From a virus: 64,000 nucleotides of DNA. Each line of letters opens with the position of its first letter. The first letter of the stretch is position 1. Positions 37,964-46,756 of this stretch are shown piece after piece. The notes below the pieces were generated by a model. That model was not told the DNA's origin, did not search any database, and saw only the letters and a program-made list of their open reading frames with translations. The stretch spans positions 1 to 64,000 of the IMG/VR virus record IMGVR_UViG_3300034374_004935. One strand, written 5' to 3'. Made by a program: the position numbers and the translations under genes.

Positions 37964-39204
37964 CAAAACATGAATCTCTAAGTAAAATTAGCAAGAAGCT
38001 AATGTTAGAAGAACCGTTCTACGGTTTCTATCTATTATCATTAAATAAAATATGGGATGTGCGAGTAGGCACAGCTGGTGTTTGTAAGAATGGAATCAAC
38101 TATCAATTGATGATAAGCGAACCTTTTTGGGATACTCTAAGTGAGGACCATAAAACAGGTTTACTTAAACATGAATTATTACATATTGCTTTTGGCCATC
38201 TATTGACTTTTACTAAGTTCTCTGATAAAAAACTTGCTAACATAGCAATGGATATGGAAATCAATCAATATATAGATGAAAATCGATTGCCTGAAGGAGG
38301 TATAAATATCAATGATTATGGTGATCTTAATCTAAGAAGAAAAGCTGGTACTCAATATTATTATGAAGAGTTAGAAAAAGCTCAAAAGAAGAAAAAAGAA
38401 CAAGGTAGTAGTGGAGATAGTAATATGGATAAACTTTTAGATGGTCTAGATCAAAGTCAAGAAGTTGTATTAATTGGACCAGCAGATAGTGATGACGGAG
38501 AAGGAGGATTAGGTTCAAAAAAAGAAGTTAAAATTCCTAAACATGATTGGGAAGAATTTGAAAACTTGCCTGAAGCAGAAAAACAATTGATAGATATGCA
38601 ACTCCAACGTGTGTTGGAACAATGTAAAAAACAAACTGAAAAGAAACAAGGACATGTTCCTGGTGAGATGAAAGGTTTGATTAAGATTCAGGAAATAATT
38701 CCTCCTAAATTTAATTGGAAGAATTATCTCCGACGATTTACTGGCATTAGCACTAAAATATTTACTAAGAAAATTCGTAGAAAAGAAAACGTTAAGTTTC
38801 CTGATATGCCTGGTATGAAAGTTAAAATGAAACAAAAACTTTTATTAGCCATAGACACATCTGGATCTGTACGTGATCATGAAGTAAAAGAGTTTATGAA
38901 TGAAATGCACCATATATATAAAACTGGTGTAGATATAACTCTTGTACAATGTGATACTTATATACGAGATGTTAGTGAATATACTGGTACCTATGAACTA
39001 AAGATACACGGACGCGGTGGTACTGACTTTACACCTGTAATAAAATATTTTAATGAGAATACTAGTTATACTAGTCTTATATATTTTACAGATGGTGAGG
39101 CACATACACACGTAAATCCTAGAGCTAGAGTTTTATGGGTTCACTCGGAAGAATCAGAAATTAATGAAGACCTACCTGGTCTTAAGATAAAATTAGAATT
39201 ATAA
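37960..39204 (+). CDS. Zincin-like plus VWA-domain protein (DUF2201-like), MoxR partner
   Basis: A 414-residue protein. The N-terminal domain carries a zinc-peptidase motif KHELLHIAFGH (His71-Glu72, His75), of the DUF2201_N kind. A charged middle (about 140-240) follows. The C-terminal part is a VWA-like domain with MIDAS residues AIDTSGSVRD (Asp299, Ser301, Ser303) and HGRGGTDFTP, then YFTDGEAH. With the neighbouring MoxR-type ATPase (39,217) it forms a pair analogous to RavA-ViaA and MoxR-VWA chaperone systems, which remodel or activate metal-containing or multi-protein targets. Its role in infection is unknown. Confidence 0.83.
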   Translation: MTKHESLSKISKKLMLEEPFYGFYLLSLNKIWDVRVGTAGVCKNGINYQLMISEPFWDTLSEDHKTGLLKHELLHIAFGHLLTFTKFSDKKLANIAMDMEINQYIDENRLPEGGININDYGDLNLRRKAGTQYYYEELEKAQKKKKEQGSSGDSNMDKLLDGLDQSQEVVLIGPADSDDGEGGLGSKKEVKIPKHDWEEFENLPEAEKQLIDMQLQRVLEQCKKQTEKKQGHVPGEMKGLIKIQEIIPPKFNWKNYLRRFTGISTKIFTKKIRRKENVKFPDMPGMKVKMKQKLLLAIDTSGSVRDHEVKEFMNEMHHIYKTGVDITLVQCDTYIRDVSEYTGTYELKIHGRGGTDFTPVIKYFNENTSYTSLIYFTDGEAHTHVNPRARVLWVHSEESEINEDLPGLKIKLEL

Positions 39205-39216
39205 AATTAAATACTA

Positions 39217-40386
39217 ATGAATCAATTACAATTAAACGTAGATGAATTAAAAGGATTCATCAAACATATGGTAAGCAATAACCAACATATACAGGAAGAC
39301 GGTAAAGTTCCTGTTGCTGTAAATATTGAAGGTGAAGCTGGCCTTGGTAAAACTTCTGCTATTATGCAGTTAGGCAGTGAGCTTGACATGCAAGTAGTAA
39401 AGCTAAACTTAGCACAGCTAGAAGAGTTAGGCGATTTAGTAGGTTTTCCTGTTAAAGAATTCCAAGTTAAAAATAACGAGGGTAAGTCTTTATGGATTAC
39501 TGAGCAAGAAATTGATACTGCTAACAAGAAAGGCTATAAAGTTGTAGATAAAAGAATGTCTCATGCTGCACCTGAATGGATTCAGGGTCGTGGTGAAGGC
39601 GGTTTCTTAGTTCTAGATGACTATACTCGTGCTGATCATAGATTTATGCAAGCTTGTATGGAATTGATAGATAAACAAGAATATGTTAGCTGGCGACTTC
39701 CTAGAAACTGGCATGTTATCTTAACTACTAATCCTGACAATGGTGATTATAATGTTACTAGTCTAGATAATGCGCAGAAAACTCGTTTCATATCTGTTGA
39801 GACTAAGTTTGATGCTAATGTATGGGCACGGTGGGCAGAGAATATGAGAATAGATGGTCGTTGTATTAATTTCTTATTAATGCATCCTGAAATAATAACT
39901 CAAGAAATTAATCCTAGGTCTATTACTACATTCTTTAATTCTATTAGTTCTATTAAAGACTTTAGTAAAGAATTACCCCTTATACAAATGGTAGGCGAAG
40001 GTTCTATTGGTCCAGAAGCAGCAAGTTTATTTGTTATGTTTATTAATAATCAGCTAGATAAGATTCTTACTCCTCAAGAATTAATTCAAAAAGATGAGAA
40101 AGAGTTATTAGAAGCTCTTGATGATTGTGTCGGAGTTAATGATACATATCGTGCTGACATAGCAAGTGTCTTGGCTACTAGATTAATTAATTATTGTTTG
40201 CGTACTGCTTCTGAAGGACATGTTCCTGAATCAATGATTAATAGATTAATTAAGCTTACGACTAAATTCAACACTTTTACTGAAGATTTAAAATATTATA
40301 TAGTAAAAGAATTATTAGGCGGTCATAAAGCTAAGTTTTCTAAGATGATGCTAGATCAAAATGTTTTACAAATGAGTACTAAATAA
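39217..40386 (+). CDS. MoxR-type AAA+ ATPase, partner of the VWA/zincin protein
   Basis: A 389-residue AAA+ ATPase with Walker A EGEAGLGKTS (Lys45-Thr46) and Walker B FLVLDDYTRAD (Asp134-Asp135). A sensor-like segment (HVILTTNPDNGDYN) and a likely arginine finger (AQKTRF) follow. Helices after 200 fit the MoxR lid. It begins 12 bases after the VWA gene, so the two are probably translated together. MoxR ATPases drive conformational change in partner complexes. Pairing with a VWA/zincin protein is the reason to call it MoxR-like rather than a generic ATPase. Confidence 0.85.
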   Translation: MNQLQLNVDELKGFIKHMVSNNQHIQEDGKVPVAVNIEGEAGLGKTSAIMQLGSELDMQVVKLNLAQLEELGDLVGFPVKEFQVKNNEGKSLWITEQEIDTANKKGYKVVDKRMSHAAPEWIQGRGEGGFLVLDDYTRADHRFMQACMELIDKQEYVSWRLPRNWHVILTTNPDNGDYNVTSLDNAQKTRFISVETKFDANVWARWAENMRIDGRCINFLLMHPEIITQEINPRSITTFFNSISSIKDFSKELPLIQMVGEGSIGPEAASLFVMFINNQLDKILTPQELIQKDEKELLEALDDCVGVNDTYRADIASVLATRLINYCLRTASEGHVPESMINRLIKLTTKFNTFTEDLKYYIVKELLGGHKAKFSKMMLDQNVLQMSTK

Positions 40387-40392
40387 AAAAAA

Positions 40393-41574
40393 ATGACAAA
40401 AAAAATATTAGATTTATCAGATTGTTTTGATTCAAATATGGATCATAGATCAGGAGAAGTAGATTATCTCTACTATAGTAGCAGACATAGCTATGTGTAT
40501 ATTTATGACAAAGAAGTATTAAGTAATGTTACAGATTCTATATCAAAAAATAGTTATACTCCAAATATTGGAGATGTTCTTTATATTGGTGCAGGTGCTA
40601 ATGTTCCTAGAGTAAAATTAAAAAATCTTTTACTAGATAATGCTTCTAAAACTACTAATAAGTTTAAAGATGCTACTCATATATTTGTAGATCCAAGTCT
40701 CGGTAAATTAAGAGATTATGAGTGGAAATATCATGTTACTAAAGAACAAGTTGTGACTTTTGTAACTCAAGCTGAAGTTCATAATTATATAGACATAAAA
40801 GAACGAGATGAATTATTAAAACTTTTAGAGCCATATAAAGATGAAGACAATATAATCGTTAATTCTTATATATCTAGAATGATTAGTAATAGACCTAGTG
40901 GATTATATGGAGGTGTTCCTGTATCTAAAAATGTACATACATATCGAAGTTATAGTTATTATTTTATTAAAGAAGATTACGTAGAGTTATATGAATATAT
41001 TTTAAATAATCTCGATAAAGTATATAATTATACAGAATTGCTCCCTCATATTAACGGTGAAGAAACTATTACTATGGATGAAAATGTATATAAGCAAGTT
41101 CATAATATGTTTAATAGTGATGATACTGATAATCATGTACTAGCTATGGAGATTATGGCTAATTGTAATTATAAAGAATCTATGATGTATCTTTTGTTGT
41201 TACTAAATGATTGGACCCATCAAATAGATAAAAATCCTACTAAAAGACATGTTAATTTTAAATCTTTCTTAGGTTATTTTAATATGACTCCTAGTAATTT
41301 CTATTTAGACCACAATTCAATAATTAGTATGCTACTTGATAGAAAAGTTTTAACTGTAGATATGTTGGATTATATTCTTAATAAATATAAAGACCAATTT
41401 GTATATCATAATGATCATTTTAAAGTTCAGAATATTACTCTAAGTCCTGAGATAGCTGAAGCATTAAATATAGATTATGTGAGAGAAATTACTCCTAGAT
41501 ATACAGTTAAAGAAGTAGAAATAAAAGATGAAGTAGAAACCGAAATACCTGACGAATTTCGTTGGATTGAATAA
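40393..41574 (+). CDS. Protein downstream of the MoxR/VWA pair, unknown
   Basis: A 393-residue protein six bases after the MoxR gene. It includes a possible beta-rich N-terminal domain (NIGDVLYIGAGANVPRVKLK) and a helical body (TYRSYSYYFIKEDYVELYE, then MNVY-like helices after 230). The C-terminus is acidic. It may be a dedicated target or regulator of the MoxR/VWA pair because of its position. No family is recognised and no catalytic motif is visible. Confidence 0.5.
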   Translation: MTKKILDLSDCFDSNMDHRSGEVDYLYYSSRHSYVYIYDKEVLSNVTDSISKNSYTPNIGDVLYIGAGANVPRVKLKNLLLDNASKTTNKFKDATHIFVDPSLGKLRDYEWKYHVTKEQVVTFVTQAEVHNYIDIKERDELLKLLEPYKDEDNIIVNSYISRMISNRPSGLYGGVPVSKNVHTYRSYSYYFIKEDYVELYEYILNNLDKVYNYTELLPHINGEETITMDENVYKQVHNMFNSDDTDNHVLAMEIMANCNYKESMMYLLLLLNDWTHQIDKNPTKRHVNFKSFLGYFNMTPSNFYLDHNSIISMLLDRKVLTVDMLDYILNKYKDQFVYHNDHFKVQNITLSPEIAEALNIDYVREITPRYTVKEVEIKDEVETEIPDEFRWIE

Positions 41575-41586
41575 AAACAAAACGCT

Positions 41587-42084
41587 ATGGTAAGTGAGAT
41601 TAAATTAGAATTTCCTGAATTCATAACTCATATACCTGTTAGTAAGAAAAACTGGGTCAAGATTGGTTATAATAAGATTCATGCATCTGTGCACTATACA
41701 ACTAGGGCAGCTCTTGTAGCTGCCATGCACGGATATATTGAAAAACATATACCAGACAATCTAAGTATTGACACCCCCGTAGAAACAAAACTAACAGTAT
41801 ATGCGCCTATAAATTATGGAGTTATGAAAATGATAAAAGATAAAGAAACAGGAAAAAGAAAGACGAGTTGGAAACCAGCAGCCGATGATTACAAACCTAA
41901 TTGGGATATAGGCAACCTAGCTCTCATATGGATTAAATGTCTAGATGATGTGTTAATAAAGAAAGGTATATTACCTGATGACACTGTAGAATTCTTAAGA
42001 CGTACTCAATATGAGTTTGTGCCTGTTAGAAATTTGAAGAACAGAAAATTAGTTTATAAAATTAAATCAATTAAAAGAAGATGA
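41587..42084 (+). CDS. RusA-like Holliday-junction endonuclease
   Basis: A 165-residue nuclease. The RusA-type metal site is visible as KPNWDIGNLALIWIKCLDD (Asp107, Asn110, Lys117, Asp120/121) followed by LPDDTVEF (Asp131-Asp132). An N-terminal strand region precedes (THIPVSKKNWVKIGYNKIHA). RusA resolves four-way junctions left by recombination, agreeing with the Sak4-like and nuclease neighbours. The size is close to the family's 120-150. It overlaps the next gene by four bases. Confidence 0.8.
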   Translation: MVSEIKLEFPEFITHIPVSKKNWVKIGYNKIHASVHYTTRAALVAAMHGYIEKHIPDNLSIDTPVETKLTVYAPINYGVMKMIKDKETGKRKTSWKPAADDYKPNWDIGNLALIWIKCLDDVLIKKGILPDDTVEFLRRTQYEFVPVRNLKNRKLVYKIKSIKRR

Positions 42085-43100
42085 TCGATTACCAAACAAT
42101 AAGTGCTCTTAATCAAAGCACTCTAAAAAAGATTTTGATTAGTCCACAAGAATATATTAAAGCTAAAGAAAGACAGCTAGCAAAAGATGAATCTACTGAG
42201 CAGCATTTTGTCTTTGGTTCTTTAGTAGACTCATTGCTTACAGAGACTAAACAAGATTTTGATAACAAGTATGCTGTGATTCCTGATACAACAGGAGTTA
42301 CTGACACAATTAGTAGAATAGTGCAAGGTGTGTATCAAGATAGAGTAGCTACTGGGCTAGAAATTTTAGATCTAGAAGAATACTATGATGATATATTACA
42401 ACATTGTCAATATGAGAATTATCAAAGTAATTGGAAAGAAGAGACTAGAGTTAATAAAATCATAGCTCAAGGTTCTAAATATTTTGAAATTCTTAAAGAG
42501 ACAGATGGTAAAACTATTGTTACTGAGACTGACTATGCTAAAGCAGTTAATTGTGTTATGGCACTTCGATCAGACAAATTTACTGGACCTTATTGTCAAA
42601 AGAAATCTAGCGACGATCATATTGAAATCATAGATAAACATGTTGTACAATTTAAGTATAGCGGTCTAGAATTCAAAGGTGAAATAGATAGAATTATTGT
42701 TGATCATAAAAATCAAACAATAACTCCAATTGACTTTAAGACTACAGGTAAATCTGTTCTTAATTTTGAAAATAGTTTCTGGCATTTTAGGTATGATTTT
42801 CAAGCAGCTGTTTATGACTTAGGTTTGCATTTAGACAAATCTGAAAGATTGCAAAAATATTACCAAAACGGTTATTCTATAAATAGATTTCTATATATTG
42901 TTGTAGAAACACATTTAAATAATAATCCTATGGTATTTGAAATTACTAAAACTGTACTCGAAGTTGGCATCAAAGGCAACAAAGAGTATGAAGGTTTTAA
43001 TAAAGCAATCGAAAGGTATAAATATGCTACAGAAAATGATGCTTGGGATTACCCAATGGAATATTATAAACAAGGTAAAAATGTAATAAGCGTAGAGTAA
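42081..43100 (+). CDS. PD-(D/E)XK nuclease (RecE/exonuclease VIII-like)
   Basis: A 339-residue nuclease with the motif GLEFKGEIDRII (Glu201, Asp203) and PIDFKTTGKS (Asp218, Lys220), the PD-(D/E)XK core of RecB/RecE-like nucleases. The N-terminal LNQSTLKKILISPQEYIKA helix and the FVFGSLVDSLL motif with a G-x-x-x-D pattern are also found in phage exonucleases. A conserved Gln-like segment (FRYDFQAAVYDLGL, motif QxxxY) completes it. It likely resects DNA ends for the annealing protein. Start ATG overlaps the RusA gene. Confidence 0.85.
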   Translation: MIDYQTISALNQSTLKKILISPQEYIKAKERQLAKDESTEQHFVFGSLVDSLLTETKQDFDNKYAVIPDTTGVTDTISRIVQGVYQDRVATGLEILDLEEYYDDILQHCQYENYQSNWKEETRVNKIIAQGSKYFEILKETDGKTIVTETDYAKAVNCVMALRSDKFTGPYCQKKSSDDHIEIIDKHVVQFKYSGLEFKGEIDRIIVDHKNQTITPIDFKTTGKSVLNFENSFWHFRYDFQAAVYDLGLHLDKSERLQKYYQNGYSINRFLYIVVETHLNNNPMVFEITKTVLEVGIKGNKEYEGFNKAIERYKYATENDAWDYPMEYYKQGKNVISVE

Positions 43101-43102
43101 TT

Positions 43103-43711
43103 ATGAAGTATACAAAAACTGCAACTTTTTTGTTCCCTCTTCTAAACGTACCAAAGTCTTTGTTTGATTGTCATATTACAGATAGCTGGGGTCGACTTAA
43201 ACATAAGTCTCGATTCTTAAATGCTTTTCTAGCTAATACTACAATTAGTAAATACAAAGAAGAAAATTATATACACGTATTAGTAAGAGGTTATAGAGAT
43301 ACAGATTTTGAAAAATTTCATAGTACTATTCAAGCTTTTCCAAACTTTATAGACGAGTATGATATTAAAGAATGCACTGTGTTTATCTTTAGTATACCTA
43401 CTGATTATCAACGTGATTTTGATTTATTAATTAACGGTAAGTATTCAGAGATAACAGCCAATAGTAAGAAGCTAATTCTAGCTAATCACTATTTTTCTGG
43501 TAAGTCTTATACATTACCGTTAATATTAAACAAAGCAATTGTTTTAAAAGAAAGTTGGGAAGAGCGCTTAAGTAACCCTACTTCTCCTGCATATTTATAT
43601 GATCAAGAAGTATGGCCTATTATTAACTGCGCTAAAGAAATCTTAACAAATGAAGTAATTTCTAATTATACACAAAAAAACAAACTAACCCCGACGGGAG
43701 ACTTCTTTTAG
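43103..43711 (+). CDS. Replication-block protein, unknown
   Basis: A 202-residue protein with alternating strands and helices (SRFLNAFLANTTISKYKEEN, then IHVLVRGYRDTDFEKFHSTI). A short turn YDIKECTVFIFSIPTDYQRD is beta-rich. No cysteine cluster or nuclease motif. The gene's stop is embedded in a hairpin (43,696-43,717), so the end is defined. It may belong with the nuclease genes, but the family is not recognised. Confidence 0.5.
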   Translation: MKYTKTATFLFPLLNVPKSLFDCHITDSWGRLKHKSRFLNAFLANTTISKYKEENYIHVLVRGYRDTDFEKFHSTIQAFPNFIDEYDIKECTVFIFSIPTDYQRDFDLLINGKYSEITANSKKLILANHYFSGKSYTLPLILNKAIVLKESWEERLSNPTSPAYLYDQEVWPIINCAKEILTNEVISNYTQKNKLTPTGDFF

Positions 43712-43717
43712 TCTCCC
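43696..43717 (+). terminator. Hairpin spanning the stop codon of the 202-residue gene
   Basis: GGGAGACT (43,696-43,703) pairs with AGTCTCCC (43,710-43,717) around TCTTTT, with the TAG stop inside the 3' arm boundary. There is no T-tract after it. It may affect ribosome release or act as a processing or stability element. Confidence 0.65.
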
Positions 43718-43754
43718 ATAGTGGTTATGCAGTTTAGATTATATTAATCTGATG

Positions 43755-43780
43755 GGGCTCTAGAAATAGGGCCCTTTTTA
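43755..43780 (+). terminator. Intrinsic terminator before the radical SAM gene
   Basis: GGGCTCT (43,755-43,761) pairs with AGGGCCC (43,768-43,774; one G-U) around AGAAAT, followed by TTTTTATTTTT. A smaller AGATT/AATCT hairpin precedes it near 43,736. It marks the end of the nuclease unit. Confidence 0.82.
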
Positions 43781-43791
43781 TTTTTAATCCT

Positions 43792-44655
43792 ATGACAAAA
43801 CTTATAAAGAAAATTAATAGAAAATCTATGTTGATTAGACCTTCTGGTAGATCAACAGATTTTATTTCACCTAGCTTCGGCTATGGCTGCTTGTATGATT
43901 GCAGCTATTGCTACATGAAGCGTCATAAACCAAAAGGTTTAGACATTGCAGAAAATATAGAAGATATATTAACTGTTGTAAATAATCATGCATATTTTAC
44001 ACCTGTCGATAAACCTAATCAAACACATCCTGTGTTGACTACTTATGACATCAGCTGTAACGAAGACTTCGCTCTGCATGCTAAGTTCTATGATTGGCAA
44101 AAGATATTTGAATTCTTTAAGAACCATCCTTTGGCTATGGGTTCATTCGCTACTAAATATGTTAATCCTGACTTTATTAGTTATGATCCTAATAAGAAGA
44201 TTAGAATTAGATATAGTCTTATGCCTCAACATATGAGCGATAAACATGAGCCTAATACATCTAAGATACTTGACAGGATTAAAGCTGTTGACGCATTTAT
44301 AGATGCAGGTTATGAGGTACATCTTAATTTTAGTCCCGTGATTGTATACAAAGGTTGGCGTAAAGATTATAAAGAATTGTTTGAGATGGTAAATGAGTAT
44401 ATCGATTACAAGGACGAAGTACTCGCAGAAGTTATCTTTCTTACTCATAATAAAAAGAAACATTTGGCTAATCTTAAGAATCACGCTGAAGCAGAAAAAG
44501 ATTTATGGATTCCCGAAATTCAGCAAAATAAAATATCGCAATATGGTGGCGAAAATCTAAGATATGAGTTATCTTTAAAGAAGAAATTCATAGAACAATT
44601 TACTGCTATCCACGACAGTATAATTCCTTGGAATAAAATTAGGTACATCTTTTAA
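43792..44655 (+). CDS. Radical SAM protein, spore photoproduct lyase-like
   Basis: A 287-residue radical SAM enzyme with the iron-sulfur motif GYGCLYDCSYCYMKR (Cys33, Cys37, Cys40; CX3CX2C). The GXGC start, the following YCYMKRH and the ending IPWNKIRYIF agree with SplB-type spore photoproduct lyases, which repair thymine dimers by radical chemistry. The family is also found in non-spore-formers. It needs the host's SAM and iron-sulfur supply. It lies between two terminators, so it is a unit with the 96-residue gene after it. Repair of UV-damaged phage DNA is the likely use; peptide modification is an alternative. Confidence 0.78.
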   Translation: MTKLIKKINRKSMLIRPSGRSTDFISPSFGYGCLYDCSYCYMKRHKPKGLDIAENIEDILTVVNNHAYFTPVDKPNQTHPVLTTYDISCNEDFALHAKFYDWQKIFEFFKNHPLAMGSFATKYVNPDFISYDPNKKIRIRYSLMPQHMSDKHEPNTSKILDRIKAVDAFIDAGYEVHLNFSPVIVYKGWRKDYKELFEMVNEYIDYKDEVLAEVIFLTHNKKKHLANLKNHAEAEKDLWIPEIQQNKISQYGGENLRYELSLKKKFIEQFTAIHDSIIPWNKIRYIF

Positions 44656-44668
44656 AATTAAAAAACTC

Positions 44669-44959
44669 ATGACAGAAAACAGGAACGTTGAAGACACAAA
44701 CATTGATCTCGTAATTAAAGGAGAAAACCATGAAAAAGATTTTAATCTAGAACAGTTTTATAACAGCAAAAATAAACAGATTGCTGCTAAAGACGTTAAT
44801 GCTGAAATTCAAAGATTAAAAAGTACTCTTACTGGTAATCTTTTAGATGATGCAGAAATCCAACAACAAATCTATGCATTAAAATTAATTGTTAATCCTC
44901 AGATAGCATTTAAACCTGAGTTAGATGAAGATGATGATTGCTTATATTGTGGATCATAA
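44669..44959 (+). CDS. Small acidic protein with C-terminal CxxC
   Basis: A 96-residue acidic protein, helical in the middle (VNAEIQRLKSTLTGNLLDD) and ending in LDEDDDCLYCGS with a CxxC pair. It follows the radical SAM gene by 13 bases and precedes a bidirectional terminator. A partner or small metal-binding cofactor of the radical SAM enzyme is a guess from position. No family is recognised. Confidence 0.55.
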   Translation: MTENRNVEDTNIDLVIKGENHEKDFNLEQFYNSKNKQIAAKDVNAEIQRLKSTLTGNLLDDAEIQQQIYALKLIVNPQIAFKPELDEDDDCLYCGS

Positions 44960-44962
44960 AAG

Positions 44963-44990
44963 AAGGGGACTAATATGTCCCCTTTTTTAT
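44963..44990. terminator. Bidirectional terminator between convergent blocks
   Basis: AAGGGGAC (44,963-44,970) pairs perfectly with GTCCCCTT (44,977-44,984) around TAATAT, and is followed by TTTTAT. The rightward gene ends at 44,959 and the leftward secreted-protein gene ends at 44,987, so the stem serves the rightward unit and the A-run opposite (AAAAG) could serve the leftward one. Confidence 0.85.
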
Positions 44991-45832
44991 TTGTGTTTGT
45001 AGTGAATCTTTCCTCGGTAGATCACGAAGCCTTTCTGAGATTCTTTGACTTCTTGTCCCGATAAGTTGTAGTAATTAAAAGATTCTGGTTTGCGATAAAC
45101 ATACACAGGATACCAAGATTGTGTAGTGCCGTCTATATCGGTTTCTTTAAGTTGATAGTAAGTAGTATTATATAAGATACTATTATCTATATATTCATAT
45201 TCTTGCAAGCTTGTAGAAAAACCTGCAGCTGGTATATGAGCTATCTTATTCCAATTTGAAGTATCCATTGCTCTATATAACGAAAAATAATCAGAATTGT
45301 TTTCAGATGCTGTGGACCAAGTTAACTTTGTTCCGTCGTCTAATAACTCTGCTTTAAAATCTAAAAGTTCTACAGGCAATGGAGTTACGTTTAATATGTC
45401 AAAGAAATCTACATGTGCGTATTTATTCTTAAGACCTCCGTTACCGTACGTAAGTAAATCAAATGTTATACGAGTAACAGTATTAGGAATGGTAAGCTGA
45501 TAAAGGCCGTTAAGATTAGTAATGTCATAGAAAGACCAAGCACCATCGAAAAGGTAGAGTCTAAACTCATCCCCGTTACGGATAGAACACTCCTGATACC
45601 AGAGTATATCCACTTGTCCATACGAAGTAAGATCGTATATAGGCGATTCAAAAATGTACCAAGTATCTGTGACATAAGTCCCACTAATATTATAACACAA
45701 AGAGCCACTATGCGAACCAGTATTACCGCCAGGGCTAGTCCACTCACCAGGCTGATCAAAGCTATCAAACGGTTCTGATATTTGGCCATAAGCTGTAAAT
45801 GTAGATAATAATATAATTAATAACAACCTCAT
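44987..45832 (-). CDS. Secreted protein with type IX secretion-like C-terminal domain
   Basis: A 281-residue protein with a signal peptide (MRLLLIILLSTFTAYGQ). Residues 20-150 form a galactose-binding-like or CBM-like beta domain (SGTYVTDTWYIFESPIYDLT). Residues about 150-250 match the pre-tail module common in exported Bacteroidota proteins, opening PLPVELLDFKAELLDDGTKL, then TWSTASENNSDYF and YYQLKETDIDGT. The end (YYNLSGQEVKESQKGFVIYR, then GKIHYKHK) resembles a type A T9SS sorting domain. It would be exported across the outer membrane by the host. It overlaps the upstream phosphoesterase gene by four bases. A phage-coded surface protein is unusual. Confidence 0.75.
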   Translation of the reverse strand: MRLLLIILLSTFTAYGQISEPFDSFDQPGEWTSPGGNTGSHSGSLCYNISGTYVTDTWYIFESPIYDLTSYGQVDILWYQECSIRNGDEFRLYLFDGAWSFYDITNLNGLYQLTIPNTVTRITFDLLTYGNGGLKNKYAHVDFFDILNVTPLPVELLDFKAELLDDGTKLTWSTASENNSDYFSLYRAMDTSNWNKIAHIPAAGFSTSLQEYEYIDNSILYNTTYYQLKETDIDGTTQSWYPVYVYRKPESFNYYNLSGQEVKESQKGFVIYRGKIHYKHK

Positions 45833-46719
45833 AATGGAAATTTACATGAATCTACTTGTCTGTCGTGTCTATCTATATTCTCTGCTCTAATTCTTTTATA
45901 ATCTATAGTAAGAATTCTACCTCCTGTAGGTTTAACTGGAGCTCCTCTTTCTACATGCCACCCCTTGCTACCTGCTCCATATTCCTCTTTGTACGTGCCT
46001 GTGAGCATCATGTGAAGTTGTTTTTGACAATGTCTATATACACTAGATCCTTGGACACAAACATCTCTTACATCATTCCTAGCTGCATTCTCATGTATAT
46101 GACCCATAGTAAATACATCAAAGTCTTCATACATTTCTAAAGCTCTAGTAAGGTTAAGTGCTCCTTTAGTTACAACACCTCCTCCACCTGATCCGTGGAA
46201 ATACTTTATCTTAATAGCTCTTGTAGAGTCTCTACCATTTTCTTTTTTTCTAAGAGCTTGATTTATAATAAACCATCCACCATATCCTCCTGTCATTACA
46301 TTGGTGTTATTCTTAAGATTAAGCATCTTAACAAATCTAGCTAATATGTCTGTTTCTTGCCATTTGATAATGGCAGTTTCATGATTTCCATAGCCTATTA
46401 CTGTAAGAAGATGTGCATAAGGACTCCACCATTCTACAGCTGTCTCTACTATTGAATCTAAGTATTTAGCATTATTGTGTTCAGGGCGTATATCAGATTT
46501 GTTTCTTCTGTTATCTCCTCTACCTTGCATTAAACAAAAGAAATCCCCATTAACCATAATAGGGATTGAGTTGTCTAAGCAAAAGTCTAAATCATTTTTT
46601 AAAAGTTTCCAATCACATTTAGGATTATCCCAATGGATGTCTGATAACATAGCAATTTTTGCCCTAGTACCATCGAGTTTTAACTCATGGATATTATCAG
46701 CATGTTTAATAAGTTTCAT
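45829..46719 (-). CDS. Calcineurin-like metallophosphoesterase
   Basis: A 296-residue phosphoesterase with the usual dimetal motifs: MLSDIHWDN (Asp27, His29), VNGDFF, VIGYGNHET and FTMGHIHENAA. The family covers protein phosphatases, nucleases and cyclic-nucleotide enzymes, so the substrate cannot be told. Many phages encode such genes next to recombination genes. Here the gene heads a short leftward unit with the secreted protein. A non-secreted cytosolic enzyme is expected, as there is no signal peptide. Confidence 0.85.
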   Translation of the reverse strand: MKLIKHADNIHELKLDGTRAKIAMLSDIHWDNPKCDWKLLKNDLDFCLDNSIPIMVNGDFFCLMQGRGDNRRNKSDIRPEHNNAKYLDSIVETAVEWWSPYAHLLTVIGYGNHETAIIKWQETDILARFVKMLNLKNNTNVMTGGYGGWFIINQALRKKENGRDSTRAIKIKYFHGSGGGGVVTKGALNLTRALEMYEDFDVFTMGHIHENAARNDVRDVCVQGSSVYRHCQKQLHMMLTGTYKEEYGAGSKGWHVERGAPVKPTGGRILTIDYKRIRAENIDRHDRQVDSCKFPL

Positions 46720-46756
46720 TGTGTTTTGTATTTATCGCGTCCCTAATATACGAAAC

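Noticed and set aside
38515-38835. 106-codon minus-strand frame rich in Phe
   Set aside because: It is antisense to the VWA/zincin gene and reflects its Lys/Glu-rich codons.
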